Source of the DNA: Rosellinia necatrix
Taxonomy: Eukaryota; Ascomycota; Sordariomycetes; Xylariales; Xylariaceae
Direction of reading: 5' to 3'
Assembly: GCA_021209875.1 (NCBI GenBank)
Contig: JAGYVD010000009.1
Coordinates: 1,550,001 to 1,614,000 of the forward strand
DNA: 64,000 bases
The translations under genes were made by a program, and so were the position numbers. A model generated the notes under the pieces. The model was not told the DNA's origin. It searched no databases and saw nothing but the letters and a program-made list of their open reading frames with translations. The first letter of the stretch is position 1. Every line of letters starts with the position of its first letter. Of the stretch, positions 1-9,900 are shown one piece after another.

Positions 1-700
1 CGGCATTATTTTATTTTATTCATACTCGCCATCTCCTTACTTGTAGTTCTTGTACGATAGGGGGGGGGGACAATAGGTAGTTTTAGTGGGAGTAGTGGCA
101 TGGTCTGGGATGGTTGAAGTTGGGAGTCTCGTTGGGTTGAAGACGGACGGACCTGATCTAGCGCACGAGACTATTGAATGACTAGCTACAAGCAACTACC
201 TACTACTGTACGGCATAATTGCTTAGTTCCAGGGTTATGTTTTGCAGGAGGGCTCGCACAATTGTCCCGCTTGGGCCTAGAGAGGCGATGGACCGTGCGG
301 GATCCTGGAAACGTCGGAGTCTAGTGGACGAAGAGCGCCGAGGGAGGAGAAGACTACCTAGGCTAGCTGCTAGCTGCTCGTAACCGTTGTGTGCTGCACA
401 CTCGGCTGGAATTCTTCATGCATACTACTACTGCAGGCTACCTAAGTAGGTTGGAATCGTGTTTGGTACCTGTATTTAGCGGGGAACAGTAACAGTAGAT
501 TTAAAAAAGCGGGTAACTATATAGTGCATGTATGTTACATATGCAAGTACGTACTTACATACATACATATACATACATATATATATGGAATGCATCTGAG
601 GAGGAATTGAATTTCAGCCCATCTGGCGGAGCGAGTCTTGAAATAGCCCTCGACGAAAGTGAGACCTCGACGTAAGACGAAGAGAGGGATGCATAACTCC

Positions 701-739
701 CGGGCTTCTTTCTCGGGCTTCTTCCTCGGGCTTCTTCCT
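701..739. repeat. 13-bp direct repeat, three copies
   Basis: Three adjacent copies of CGGGCTTCTTYCT lie head to tail; the first differs from the other two at one base. No gene overlaps it. Confidence 0.8.
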
Positions 740-1117
740 CGGACGCCGTCCGGGCAACGGTTTCTCTTTAAATCACCTTAGGTAATAAATAGTGTTGACT
801 ATATATCGTTGTGCCATTGATCCGACCCTGGCCCCGGATCTTGGCCTTGCACGCTTCCGGGTTAGACTTGTCACTGCTGGGTTCCTTAATTTACTTAATT
901 TACGTGTGCGGAGCCAACCACACGTTTGCATTGCGGAGATGGGTGTCCCAGCGTGGCGGTTGGGGGGGATTTCTTCAGCCACGGGGAAGCCATAGATCGA
1001 GAATCGCGTGGCCAACCGACCACCATCACATACATAGTACACTAAGTCCCCAGCCGAACCTTGCTGGACCGAGTCTAGTGCGCCTAGTGTTTGATAGGAC
1101 AGGCGGGGGGAAAAGGC

Positions 1118-1163
1118 CAGAGGAGAGGAGGGGAGGGGAGGAGAGGGGAGGGGAGGAAAGAGG
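1118..1163. repeat. GA-rich purine tract
   Basis: Nearly pure purine run built from GGAGG/GGGGA units, in a non-coding stretch. It could form triplex or G-rich structure, but nothing else marks it as functional. Confidence 0.75.
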
Positions 1164-1586
1164 ATGATTCGAAATCCTATATAAATAAATAACCGAATCA
1201 TGATCCAATGAGATAGCCGAACAAGCGGGCTCGCAGGTGGCTTGCTTATGATGATGCAGGCTATGCGGACGATCCTCTTCGTCTCCAGTGCGAAGTCGCT
1301 GGCGAGCCCGGGTCTCCTACGGTCCCCCCTCCCGCCGCACTGCACTCGGTGGTGTGAGGACTGCGTGCAAAAGTCCGTCGGGCTGGAGAGCGAGCAGGTC
1401 AGGGCGATTACGATGGCATGATCGCGTATTGCGGACGGGCCGGCCGCCTGGCCCAACGGGCTTGCACCAAGTTGACACGCAGCCCATCCCACATCCCGGC
1501 CTCACCCGTCGTTAGCCACAGCACAAGTACAGCACAAGTACATGGTTCCAAGGTTGTCAGTAGCGCGTGTGTCTGACCTAGGGTTC

Positions 1587-1611
1587 GGGGTTTGGGGTTT
1601 GGGGTTTGGGG
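1587..1611 (+). repeat. GGGGTTT array, potential G-quadruplex
   Basis: Four G4 runs are separated by TTT (unit GGGGTTT), which fits a canonical intramolecular quadruplex pattern. It is not the TTAGGG telomere repeat usual in filamentous ascomycetes, so a telomere is not implied. Confidence 0.7.
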
Positions 1612-2009
1612 CTCGTCGTCCTCATCCTCGCACTCGCACACGAGAACCGTCCCGAACCCCCGGCACCTATCAGCAGCAAAAGCCTCGTGAGCGAGCCCAC
1701 GAGAAGGATCGCCGCTAGGACCGTGCCCGGCCCCCCGGTTAGTCCAGTGACTTACTCGCGAACGGGATATGATATTCGTTGTGCCTATAGTTATTCTGCT
1801 GGCGCGCGGGTTCCCGATGTCCGGGTCCTTTTTGTGCTCAGCTCTGCTCCAGACCCAAGCTGACTAGCTGGCACAGAAGATGCAGAGACCAGTCAGCCTG
1901 CCTCTTATACACTAAAACATGGCGCGCCGCCGTTCTCGAGCGCTGACTTGATTCTTACTTCGACTCCCAATACGTTGGTCGCTTTGCCATCCTTACTACA
2001 ACGTCTTGC

Positions 2010-2054
2010 TACTACTGCTACTACTACTAGTACTACTACTACTACTACTACTAC
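2010..2054. repeat. TAC trinucleotide microsatellite
   Basis: Slightly interrupted (TAC)n array, about 120 bp before the start codon at 2175, so it probably lies in the promoter or 5' leader of the rhodopsin-domain gene. Confidence 0.8.
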
Positions 2055-2174
2055 CGGGGGAGGGGTTTGGCTTCTCGGCTTCAGGAAGAGCAGGATGTAA
2101 TATCGTCATATCGTCGAGCAAGTCAAGTATGCCCAGTCGACCGAACCCACCAACATCGCTACCCAGATTTCACC

Positions 2175-3296
2175 ATGACGGCTTCAGGGTTGGCTGAACA
2201 AGTCAATTACGTTGCGTCGGCTCTGACGCTGCTGATCTTATTAACGCGTATCTTCCTGTGCTTGGGGCTCCGCCAACGCATCGATGCCAGCTTCGCCCTC
2301 GTCGTCGTCTCTATAGCTGTCGTTGTCGCGAGGGTAGTTGCCAACGTATATTACCTGAGGTACGGAAACGCATCCGACGTCATCAAACATGCCGGCTATT
2401 TCGACAAGGACAACCTGGAAGATGTCAAAATCGGGAGCATGCTCGTCCTGGTCGCCCGTGTGCTGATCACCACCATCCTCTGGCTGCAGGTCTGCATCCT
2501 ACTGCTCTTCTACTCGCGCATCACGTACGGGGTGAACTGGGTGGCGTGGGTGGTCAAGATAACGTGGGCCACCGTTGCCGCGACCTTCCTCGCCGTCGTC
2601 CTGCTCACGCTGCTCGAATGCCGGCCCATCAGCCTGTACTGGCAGGTCTCGCCTAACCCGGGCTACTGCGTCCGCGCGTACGCGCAGCTCCTCACGCAGA
2701 CCGTGAGCAACGTGGTGCTCGACATCATGCTGATCGCGATCGCCTGGCCGATCGTGGGCTTGCGGAAGCGCACCATCGCCGAGCACATCACGCTGTACAC
2801 CCTGTTCGCCCTCGGCACCTTCTGCATCATCGTTAGCGTCATCCGCGTCGTCTATGTGCTCGACAGCGGCTCGTCCCAGGTCACGCGCAGCCTCTGGGCG
2901 TCGGTGCAGATGGTCGTGTCCACCTTCGTCGCCAACGCGCCCAACATCTACGGCTCGATCCGCGGCCTGCGCACCCGCCGGTCGAGCGCCAGCGGCAGCA
3001 TCGCCGCCGCCGCCCCGCAGGGCTACAGTCCCGGCGGCGGCGGCGGCAGCAGCCTGGTGAGGAATGCGCGGGCACGGAACGGTCGCGAGTCCTGGACCAA
3101 GATAAGAGACCACGACGACATCGCCCTGACGTCCGCCGCGCGCAGCTACATCCAACCACTACCCCCCGCGGCCACGTTTTACGACGACAGCACCGCCCCG
3201 GCCCCCTACTCTCACCCCATCTCTCTCGAAGACGGCGGCCGTACGCGCGGGAAGCCCGCCGGTTTCAATTTCGCGAATACATCGCGGTTTCGATAA
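2175..3296 (+). CDS. PTH11-like rhodopsin-domain integral membrane protein
   Basis: Single exon of 373 aa. The start at 2175 sits in a good context (CACCATGA); an in-frame ATG at 2067 would add 36 polar residues with no family resemblance. About seven hydrophobic segments lie within residues 8-265, followed by a cytoplasmic-looking tail with Gly/Ala-rich and Ser-rich stretches. The pattern (ECRPIS near the fourth TM segment, a Cys in the following loop, then a TM segment ending in APNIYGSIR) is that of the fungal rhodopsin-domain / PTH11-like family, often proposed to be surface GPCR-like sensors. The ligand is unknown. Codon use is strongly GC-rich. The family call is from remembered motifs. 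Confidence 0.85.
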   Translation: MTASGLAEQVNYVASALTLLILLTRIFLCLGLRQRIDASFALVVVSIAVVVARVVANVYYLRYGNASDVIKHAGYFDKDNLEDVKIGSMLVLVARVLITTILWLQVCILLLFYSRITYGVNWVAWVVKITWATVAATFLAVVLLTLLECRPISLYWQVSPNPGYCVRAYAQLLTQTVSNVVLDIMLIAIAWPIVGLRKRTIAEHITLYTLFALGTFCIIVSVIRVVYVLDSGSSQVTRSLWASVQMVVSTFVANAPNIYGSIRGLRTRRSSASGSIAAAAPQGYSPGGGGGSSLVRNARARNGRESWTKIRDHDDIALTSAARSYIQPLPPAATFYDDSTAPAPYSHPISLEDGGRTRGKPAGFNFANTSRFR

Positions 3297-3946
3297 TATT
3301 TCCGTTTATAACGGCTCGGACTTTGGACCTGCATATACCAAAAAAAAAAACATCCTCCTACCTTACCACCGACCAAACGCTATTATAAAGCTCTTTCCCG
3401 AGGGATTCGCTACCTCATACCAGACGCTACACGATGCCAGTCCGATGGCAACTCACCTAAAATCAAAATCTTTCCACTACTCATGGCCGGCCTAGACGTG
3501 GGATAGAACCCAGTCGGGTGCCCACCACACGGGGGGACCATGTATCATACAAATCACGCATACGGGGGCGGCACCAATTGTCGGAGTTTATAGAAATCGC
3601 CGGCATCGCTGAAGTGCCATTTATCATTATTCAATTTTTTTTGGTTTTTCCGTGTAAAACAAGGGCGGGTTGGGAGCAGATATATACCCTGGAGTGGCTG
3701 CATGTGACGGTATTTTTAAGGGGCGTTGATACAATATCATCTTCATACCAAAATGATATGGTGTATAGCTACTTGGCTCGATAATAGACTTCTTTGATTT
3801 TGACCCAAAGCGAATACTGATCGCATTCTCCTATAGGCAGAACTACGTTGGTGACATTTGCCTTTTATGACGTCCCCGCAACTGTGCGCGAATGAGATAT
3901 CGAAGAGAAGGGAAAGACGGTCTAATGACGCGATCAATTCCGGCTA
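3297..3946. other. Convergent intergenic region
   Basis: Lies between the 3' end of the plus-strand membrane protein and the 3' end of the minus-strand monooxygenase. It holds an A10 run near 3341 and AT-rich sequence likely used for 3'-end formation of both genes. No supported gene is seen. Confidence 0.5.
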
Positions 3947-5538
3947 TTATGCCACACTATCCACTGTTGCTGCCGCCGTCGCCGTCGCCGCCGGCGCCAC
4001 GGCCGGGCTCTCATCCGCCCGCCCGTACATGAGCCTCTTGACCTCGGCGGCGGCGGCCCGCTCCATGGCGGCGACGTCGTTGTCCCAGATCGTGTGGAAG
4101 AGGCGGGTGATGCGGGGCAGGAACTTGTCGGGGTCGCTGCCGACGTCCGGGTGGCGCCACTGGAAGAGCTCGCCGGCCTCGCGCGTGGCGCCCGGCAGCC
4201 ACTGGCCGCGCTCGTAGCGCACGGCGTCGTACGCGGCGAGCGCGGCGCGGCACACCTCGGCCCGCGACCCACCGGCCGCCGCCCCCAAGCGGCCCGACCT
4301 CGCCTCCCCGTCCGCGACCCCGAGCGCGCCGCACAGCGCCAGGGCGTCCTCGATGCCGAAGCCGGCGCCCGACCCGAGGTGCGGGCCCGAGGTGCGGGCG
4401 GCGTCGCCCGCGAGCGCCACGCACCCGGCGTGGTACCGGGGCGCCGGGCGCTCGTGCGTGTCGAAGATGGCCCACCGGTCGAGCTCGTCGGGCAGCAGGG
4501 CGACGAGGGCGCGCACGGCCGGGTGCCAGCCGGCGAAGGCGTCGGCCACGTCCTGCCGGGTCCCCGTCGCCGTGTGCCGCCCCCCGCCTTCGCCGCCGCC
4601 GTCCCAGGGGTCCGGGTCGCTGACGACGAAGAGCGCGTTCAGGAGCGTCCCGCCGGCCACGGCGTACGTGATGGCGTGCGCGCCCGGCCCGTTGTACATG
4701 AACCGCGTCCGCGTCCGCGCCAGGCCCACCGCCCGCACCGCCGCCGCCATCGGCAGCAGCGCCCGGTAGCAGTACTTGTGCGTGTACCCGGGGCGCGATG
4801 CCGGGTTGTCCGCGCCGAGCATCAGCTGCCGCACGCGCGAGCGCACGCCGTCGCTGCCGATCACTGTTCGGTTTCCCCCCGGGACGCGGGAACGGTCAGC
4901 TCCACACTTTTTGAGGCGTTTTCATCCACATTGTTCTTCCATTATGTAGGGGCGGGAAAGGGGGGGTTGGGGATTGGTATGAGGATTGGGAGGGGGGGGG
5001 AGGGGGGCAAGGGGGGGGAGGAGGTGTGGTTTACCATACCGATATCGGCTTCCGCCTCGCTCCGGTCCGTGAACGTGAGGGTGACCTTGCCGTCGGGCCG
5101 CTGGACGAGCGCGTCGACCTCCTTGCCGAAGCGTTGGCGGCCCTCGGGCAGCAGGGCGCCCCAGGCGCGGACGAAGTCGCAGCGCCGCCCGCCCTGGAAG
5201 GCGTCGACGCCGATGAGCAGGCGCGCCACCACCTCGTTGGTGCCGTGCCCGTCGACCCAGGTGAAGTACTCCTCCTCGCCGCCGGTCGACGACGCCACCG
5301 CCTTGTAGGTGGCGTGCGCCGAGGGGCACAGCAGGGCCATCGCCCGCTCCGCGTTCGGGCTGAACCCGATCCCCGCCCCGATCTCCGCGCTCGCCGCCGC
5401 CCGCTCGTAGATCGTGTACGACACCCCGCGCCGCTCTAGCCCCAGCCCCAGCATCACGCCCGTGATCCCCCCGCCGACTATCGCCACGTGGAGGCCCGGC
5501 GTGGCGGAGGCGCCGTCGCTGGTCGCTGCTGCCGCCAT
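3947..5538 (-). CDS. FAD-dependent monooxygenase (salicylate hydroxylase-like)
   Basis: Two exons, complement(3947..4863, 5040..5538), 471 aa. The 176-nt intron joins phase 1 to phase 1 and restores the motif IVIGSDGVRSRVR across the junction. Group A flavin hydroxylase signatures are in order: GGGITG dinucleotide fold at residues 22-27, the DG motif near 171-172, and the second FAD motif AGDAARTSGPHLGSGAG at about 318-334. The family uses NAD(P)H and O2 to hydroxylate aromatic acids, and salicylate hydroxylase is the nearest remembered relative; the substrate is not shown by the sequence. The intron is G-rich on the plus strand (polypyrimidine in the transcript). Divergent from the reductase at 6481 across about 940 bp. 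Confidence 0.88.
4864..5039 (-). other. Intron with long C-runs (plus-strand G-tracts)
   Basis: Spliceosomal intron of the FAD monooxygenase: donor GTATGG, acceptor AACAG. About 90 nt in its centre are dominated by G-runs of 5-9 on the plus strand, so the transcript is C-rich and the opposite DNA strand can form G-quadruplexes. Confidence 0.7.
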
Positions 5539-6480
5539 GGATGGGATGGTGTCGGGTCTAGATATCGAAGGGTTTCCGCGGTAGCTTTGCCTGGCTTTCT
5601 TTTTTTTTCTTTGCTTTTTGCTGCTCTAGCCGACCCCCTGGCCGTTTAGGACGTTTAGGGGGTAAGGAGGAGGAGGTGTTTGGCCGGATTGGTACGAAAA
5701 GATGGACAGACAAGGGATGGATGGATGGCCAAAGGGAAAGGGTACGAGCGGGCGTTGGATAATCTCGGCAAAAGGAAACGACGAGGTTACGAGTCAAAAC
5801 TCCAGCTTCAACTTTAAATCGTTCTCGCGCGAACTGGCGCAACCCCGACGCGTCACACATTCCGCTAGCTCGGTGTCGCGTATTCGAGCTGAGACGCTCT
5901 GCATGCATCATCTGCAGAAGGGTCGGCCATAATAATGTCCGTCATCGTGGGACCACTTCCTCAGCTTGCTAGGCGGTCGTATGATATGGGCAGGAGGGCC
6001 AGAGGCCAGACCAAAACATTTCCGGTCAACTTCCTTCCTGTACCAGCAGCCAGTTCCAACTTCCCGCCCAGAACGCGGGTAAATGGAAATAAAAGTATGC
6101 GGGCCCGCCCCAGATTCTCTCTCTCCAACCTACTACACACATACACTGCCTACGTTATGCATCGCGATATGTATGGGGTGCGTGAGCTGCGACTCGTAAA
6201 GCCGACGCCGGCGGTCGGGCCAAATGCTTTTCGGGGGCTTGGCTGGGGAAACCCAGTCGGAGGCCCGAAGCGGACTTCGACAAGGGTTTTCTCTGGTCTT
6301 TATGGCACGCTGTGCCGCCCCCTCACTTTTTACCTAAAGAGGTACGCAGAGCTTTTATCTTTTTTTATTTGGTTTTATTTGGGTTTATTTTCCCGCGTTG
6401 AGGGGCGCATTTCTCGATCGCCATATATTTCTTTGGCTTAGATAAGTCGTCAAATCTGAAAGGCGACAAAGGGGGATATT
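5539..6480. promoter_or_regulatory. Shared divergent promoter region
   Basis: 942 bp separate the start codons of the minus-strand FAD monooxygenase and the plus-strand NAD-dependent reductase, so both promoters must lie here. No supported coding region is seen. Poly-T and poly-A runs occur near 5600. Head-to-head placement of two redox enzymes suggests but does not prove co-regulation. Confidence 0.5.
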
Positions 6481-7745
6481 ATGGAGAACAGCAGTGGTCG
6501 GCCGGGCCAGAGGGTTCTGCTCACAGGTGAGTCACACACTCGTACGTCATCTGAAGGATTGGCATGGTAACTGAGTTAAATTCTAGGAGGGTCGGGTTTC
6601 ATCGCTTCGCACATTCTCGATACCCTATTGGATGCTGGGTGAGAATCGCCAGTAGCGGCAAATGCTTCTGTGCCTGCTGACTTGCTTATTGGTAGATTTG
6701 AAGTCGTAGTTACTACCAGATCGGATGAAAAGGGAAAGACAATAGCTGAGTCAGTTAAACCGCATCAGCTATCTCACGTCGTGGTTGGAGATATCGCTGC
6801 TGCGGGTGCATTTGATCATGTAAGTGTTTACGACCAATGCCGCTTGAAAGGGACGACCAATGCTCATATTTTGCGTCAGGTATTCCAATCTCAGGCACCG
6901 TTTGATTATGTCGTTCACACCGCGTCCCCTTATCACCTAGACGTTCAAGATCCAGTGAAGGACTTCCTTGACCCGGCCATAAAAGGTACTACTGGATTAT
7001 TGACCTCCATCAAGGCGTACGGGCCAGCTGTCAAACGCCTGGTCATCACCTCGTCCTCGGCGGCTATATTGAACCCCGATAATCATGCTAAGGTCTATGA
7101 TGAGACATGCTGGGCTCCCACAACCTTGGAGGACGCTATCCAATACCCGGCCAAGCATGCCTATCGAGCCAGTAAAGTACGCTTTGAACCTACTGTCAAG
7201 CCCAATCCAATCTTGTTCCTCACGCTCTCTAGGTGCTCGCCGAGAAAACGGCATGGGCATTCGTCGAAAACGAGAAGCCGAACTTCGATCTGGCCGTCAT
7301 CAACTGCACGTTCGTTTTCGGGCCCATTCAGCGGAAGCTTCAGAGTCTGGAGGCGATGAATACCTCAAACCATCGCATCCGGGACATGGTGCAGGGCAAG
7401 TGGAAAGACGGCCTCCAGCCGACGGCACCGGTGTTTACGTGGGTCGACGTGCGCGACGTGGCACGGGCGCACTTGCGCGCCATGACGGTGCCGAAAGCTG
7501 GCGGCCATCGCTTCTACGTCGTGGGCGGTCACTTCTCGAATAAGCAGATCGCGGACATCATCCGAGACAGATTCCCTTCCTTGGCGCATCGCCTCCCAGT
7601 GGATTCCGCGGACGACCTGCCGGGCGACGTGTATCATTTTAACAATACCAAATCCAGGGAGATCTTGGGGATGGAATACACGACGCTCGAGAAGAGCGTA
7701 GTCGAGACGGTGGAGTCCATCTTGGAGCGATTTCCCGACATCTGA
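6481..7745 (+). CDS. NAD(P)-dependent epimerase/ketoreductase (dihydroflavonol-4-reductase-like)
   Basis: Five exons: 6481..6526, 6587..6638, 6696..6819, 6880..7176, 7233..7745; 343 aa. All phases agree. Joining the first three exons gives the Rossmann motif LLTGGSGFIASHIL and the strand FEVVVTTR. The extended-SDR catalytic set is present: SSSAA for Ser, and HAYRASK for the YxxxK pair. The C-terminal part has the GPI, TWVDVRDVARAH and FNNTKS blocks of the fungal methylglyoxal-reductase/DFR-like family. The substrate is unknown and is likely an aldehyde or ketone. The third intron (6820-6879, 60 nt) is a multiple of three and stop-free, so its retention would insert 20 residues. The last exon is more GC-rich than the first four. 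Confidence 0.88.
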
Positions 7746-7815
7746 TATCCGACATCCGACATCTGACCTATGGCCTCTCCTCTGACCTATGGCCTCTGAC
7801 CTATGGCCTGTGACC
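7746..7815. repeat. Short tandem repeats just after the reductase stop
   Basis: Two kinds of repeat follow the stop codon: GACATCC/GACATCT units at 7750-7766, and three copies of CTGACCTATGGCCT starting at 7763, 7782 and 7797. They lie in the presumed 3' untranslated region. Confidence 0.8.
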
Positions 7816-9330
7816 TGTGTATTTAGCATTTAGCATGCGCCACACGATGCTGAATAGATTAAAAGGGCGTAAGATGTGTCATTTGCGATTGCGGCCAATA
7901 GAATACAGTCGCATCGCGAATTACTTATGCCGTGCTGTTGCGCGATTGGAGCGCAGATACCTGCATCGGAGATGGATGCCGGGGGCGGTTGTATTTAGAA
8001 TCAATTCAATCATAGCCTGCTCGTTTGCGCGAGCAATATGAAACACTGCGACTTCATATGTATGTATATATACGTCACACCGGTGATGCGAACGATCAAG
8101 TCCACATTTGTAGTAGGGCTGGGTCCCAGGTCGGCACTTACTCCTGCTGCCTTCTATGCAAGTGCTCTTTCCCCCCCATATTCCATTCCACTGCTGAACC
8201 CCCCTCCTCTTGAACCCCCCCCTCTTAACCCCTCCTGAACCCCAACCCCTCTCCCCTTCCTAAACCCTAAACTCCTTCCTATGCATGTACACCCCTCATA
8301 TCTCATATCCCTCGCGTCTACCACTATACTCCCTTGCTACCTACTATCGGCGCGCGTTGCACGTTGCATGTTGCACAGCTGAGCTGGAAAAACTCCCGAC
8401 TCGCCGGCCAGCGGGGATAGGTGGGATGCCGTCCAGACGCTGCAACATTCCAATAAGGCACGGCTGAAGCTGCACCGGTCTCCCCGTCAGTGGGAGCGGT
8501 GTAGTTATTCCCCCAAATCTGCAGTCATGATGCGACCTCTTGGAGGCACGACATGTTGCGTCTCGCTGCCCTGCGCCGTCTGCATCTACATACATACATA
8601 CATACATACATACATACCTACCTACCTACATAACCTACATAACCTACACAACCTACGTACATGCCTGTCTGTGTAGTGCACATTTGATAGCTTCCCGGTT
8701 GGGAGGGGAGTATTGCGACTCACGATGCGCTGGCCCCCGTCCCGGATCTATAACACCCCATGTTATTGGAGTATTCCCGGTTGTGAATACGACCCAAGCG
8801 TCCGGGGTGGCAAATAGAAACTCGAGAGACTCGGACCTTGGGGGCCGCTCTTTATCTATAGGCACGACCTGCGTGTCCAATGCGCTAGTATGCCGCGCCA
8901 TGCCACATGTCAAACATAAACCGCTGCAACGCTGCATCTCAACTATGCGCTGCCGTTCGCAGTCCAGTTATCGTGTGGTTTGGCACGCCCTCCTTCGGGA
9001 GTCGTCCCCCAACCTGGCTGAAGGAGCCGACCCATGGGTCGGTCATCTGACGATCGCGGCCTGAGCCAGCAACGCTGCCCCCCCATGGTGGCTGATTGGG
9101 TGTATGTGCATATATGACAACATCCCGTCATAGAAGCTAGATCTAGGCGCGGGACGGCATAGGGCTGTGGGATGGGCGCCTCGAGGGAAATCCGGATATA
9201 AATGACTGAAATACCACCCGCGCGTCCGCCCCCTTCCCCATCCCCGATCTGGATTTAGGAACTCGTTGCCAAGAGGTCGGTCAACCCCCGTAAAAGCCCA
9301 CTTAGGCGTCGACAGCGCCTTCCACGACCG
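7816..9330. other. Intergenic region, C-rich and TACA tracts
   Basis: No supported gene. A C-rich stretch at about 8165-8280 contains repeated AACCCC and TAAACCCTAAAC-like strings. A TACA/TACC microsatellite occupies about 8585-8660. The stretch ends in the promoter of the small membrane protein at 9331. Confidence 0.5.
8585..8660. repeat. (TACA)n / (TACC)n / AACCTACAT microsatellite
   Basis: About nine TACA units pass into TACC units and then ACATAACCT units. No coding support. Confidence 0.85.
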
Positions 9331-9900
9331 ATGGCTACGCCGGCGGGACCGCCCGTATCGCTCGGGGCCGTGCCCACGCGAGAAGCCGTCCTACGACTGC
9401 CCCGCCAGGTCATAACGCAGACGATCACGTACACCGACCGCACGACCACGGCCCTGATCACGCTCGGCCCGGGCGACCCCTCGAGCGCGCCGTCCATCCT
9501 GCCGGCGGATGGCGGCGGCGACGGCGGCAGCAGCCCACAGAGCGCGGAGGTGCTGTCATCCTCGGACGTCGGCATCATCATCGGCTCGATCCTCGGCGCC
9601 GTCGTCCTAGGCCTGATGATCTGGGCCTGCTGCGTCGCGCGCCGCCGCAAGCTCGAGGCCGAGGAGCGCTACGCGCGCTACTACTACAACAACGGCGGCG
9701 GCGGCGGCGACGACGACGGCGACGAGATCGTCGCCTACGAGACCCTCCAGCGTCCCCTCGCCACCTACTACCCGCGCTTCCCCATGTCCATCCCCCCGCC
9801 CGCCGTCCCCACCTACCAGGCCGTCCCGCCCCGCCGGTCCTACACGTCGAACCCGTCCGGCCGGGGGGCTTTGTTCTACGAATCTTACGGCAGGCGGTGA
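9331..9900 (+). CDS. Small single-pass membrane protein, hypothetical
   Basis: Single exon, 189 aa, strongly GC-rich. There is no N-terminal signal peptide. A Thr/Ser/Gly-rich N-terminal region (residues 1-78) precedes one hydrophobic segment at about 80-102 (DVGIIIGSILGAVVLGLMIW), followed at once by CCVARRRK, a basic stop-transfer sequence that predicts a cytoplasmic C-terminus. The tail has poly-Gly and poly-Asp patches and Pro/Tyr-rich motifs. The architecture recalls fungal Mid2-like wall-sensor proteins, but no diagnostic domain is visible. Start context is GACCGATGG; an upstream spliced exon cannot be excluded. Confidence 0.6.
   Translation: MATPAGPPVSLGAVPTREAVLRLPRQVITQTITYTDRTTTALITLGPGDPSSAPSILPADGGGDGGSSPQSAEVLSSSDVGIIIGSILGAVVLGLMIWACCVARRRKLEAEERYARYYYNNGGGGGDDDGDEIVAYETLQRPLATYYPRFPMSIPPPAVPTYQAVPPRRSYTSNPSGRGALFYESYGRR

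Larger units (their letters stand above)
1..2174. other. Gene-poor leader region with simple repeats
   Basis: No reading frame here has a recognisable domain or convincing splice structure. The stretch carries several low-complexity tracts: TACA/TA near 554-586, a 13-bp direct repeat at 701-739, a GA-rich tract at 1118-1163, a GGGGTTT array at 1587-1611 and a TAC array at 2010-2054. The last part, from about 2000, is the leader of the membrane-protein gene that starts at 2175. Confidence 0.6.

Noticed and set aside
773..1492. 239-codon open frame on the minus strand
   Set aside because: Low-complexity composition across repeats, no domain or signal, and several overlapping frames of similar length.
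1587..1611. Telomere-like repeat (GGGGTTT), with CCCTAAAC strings near 8265
   Set aside because: The unit is not the TTAGGG repeat expected in filamentous ascomycetes, the arrays are short, and genes continue on both sides.
2499..3155. Long minus-strand frame opposite the rhodopsin-domain gene; similar ones lie opposite the monooxygenase, GH43, Ayg1-like gene and AKR
   Set aside because: These are antisense shadows caused by very high third-position GC; their predicted proteins are Arg/Ala/Gly-rich and lack motifs.
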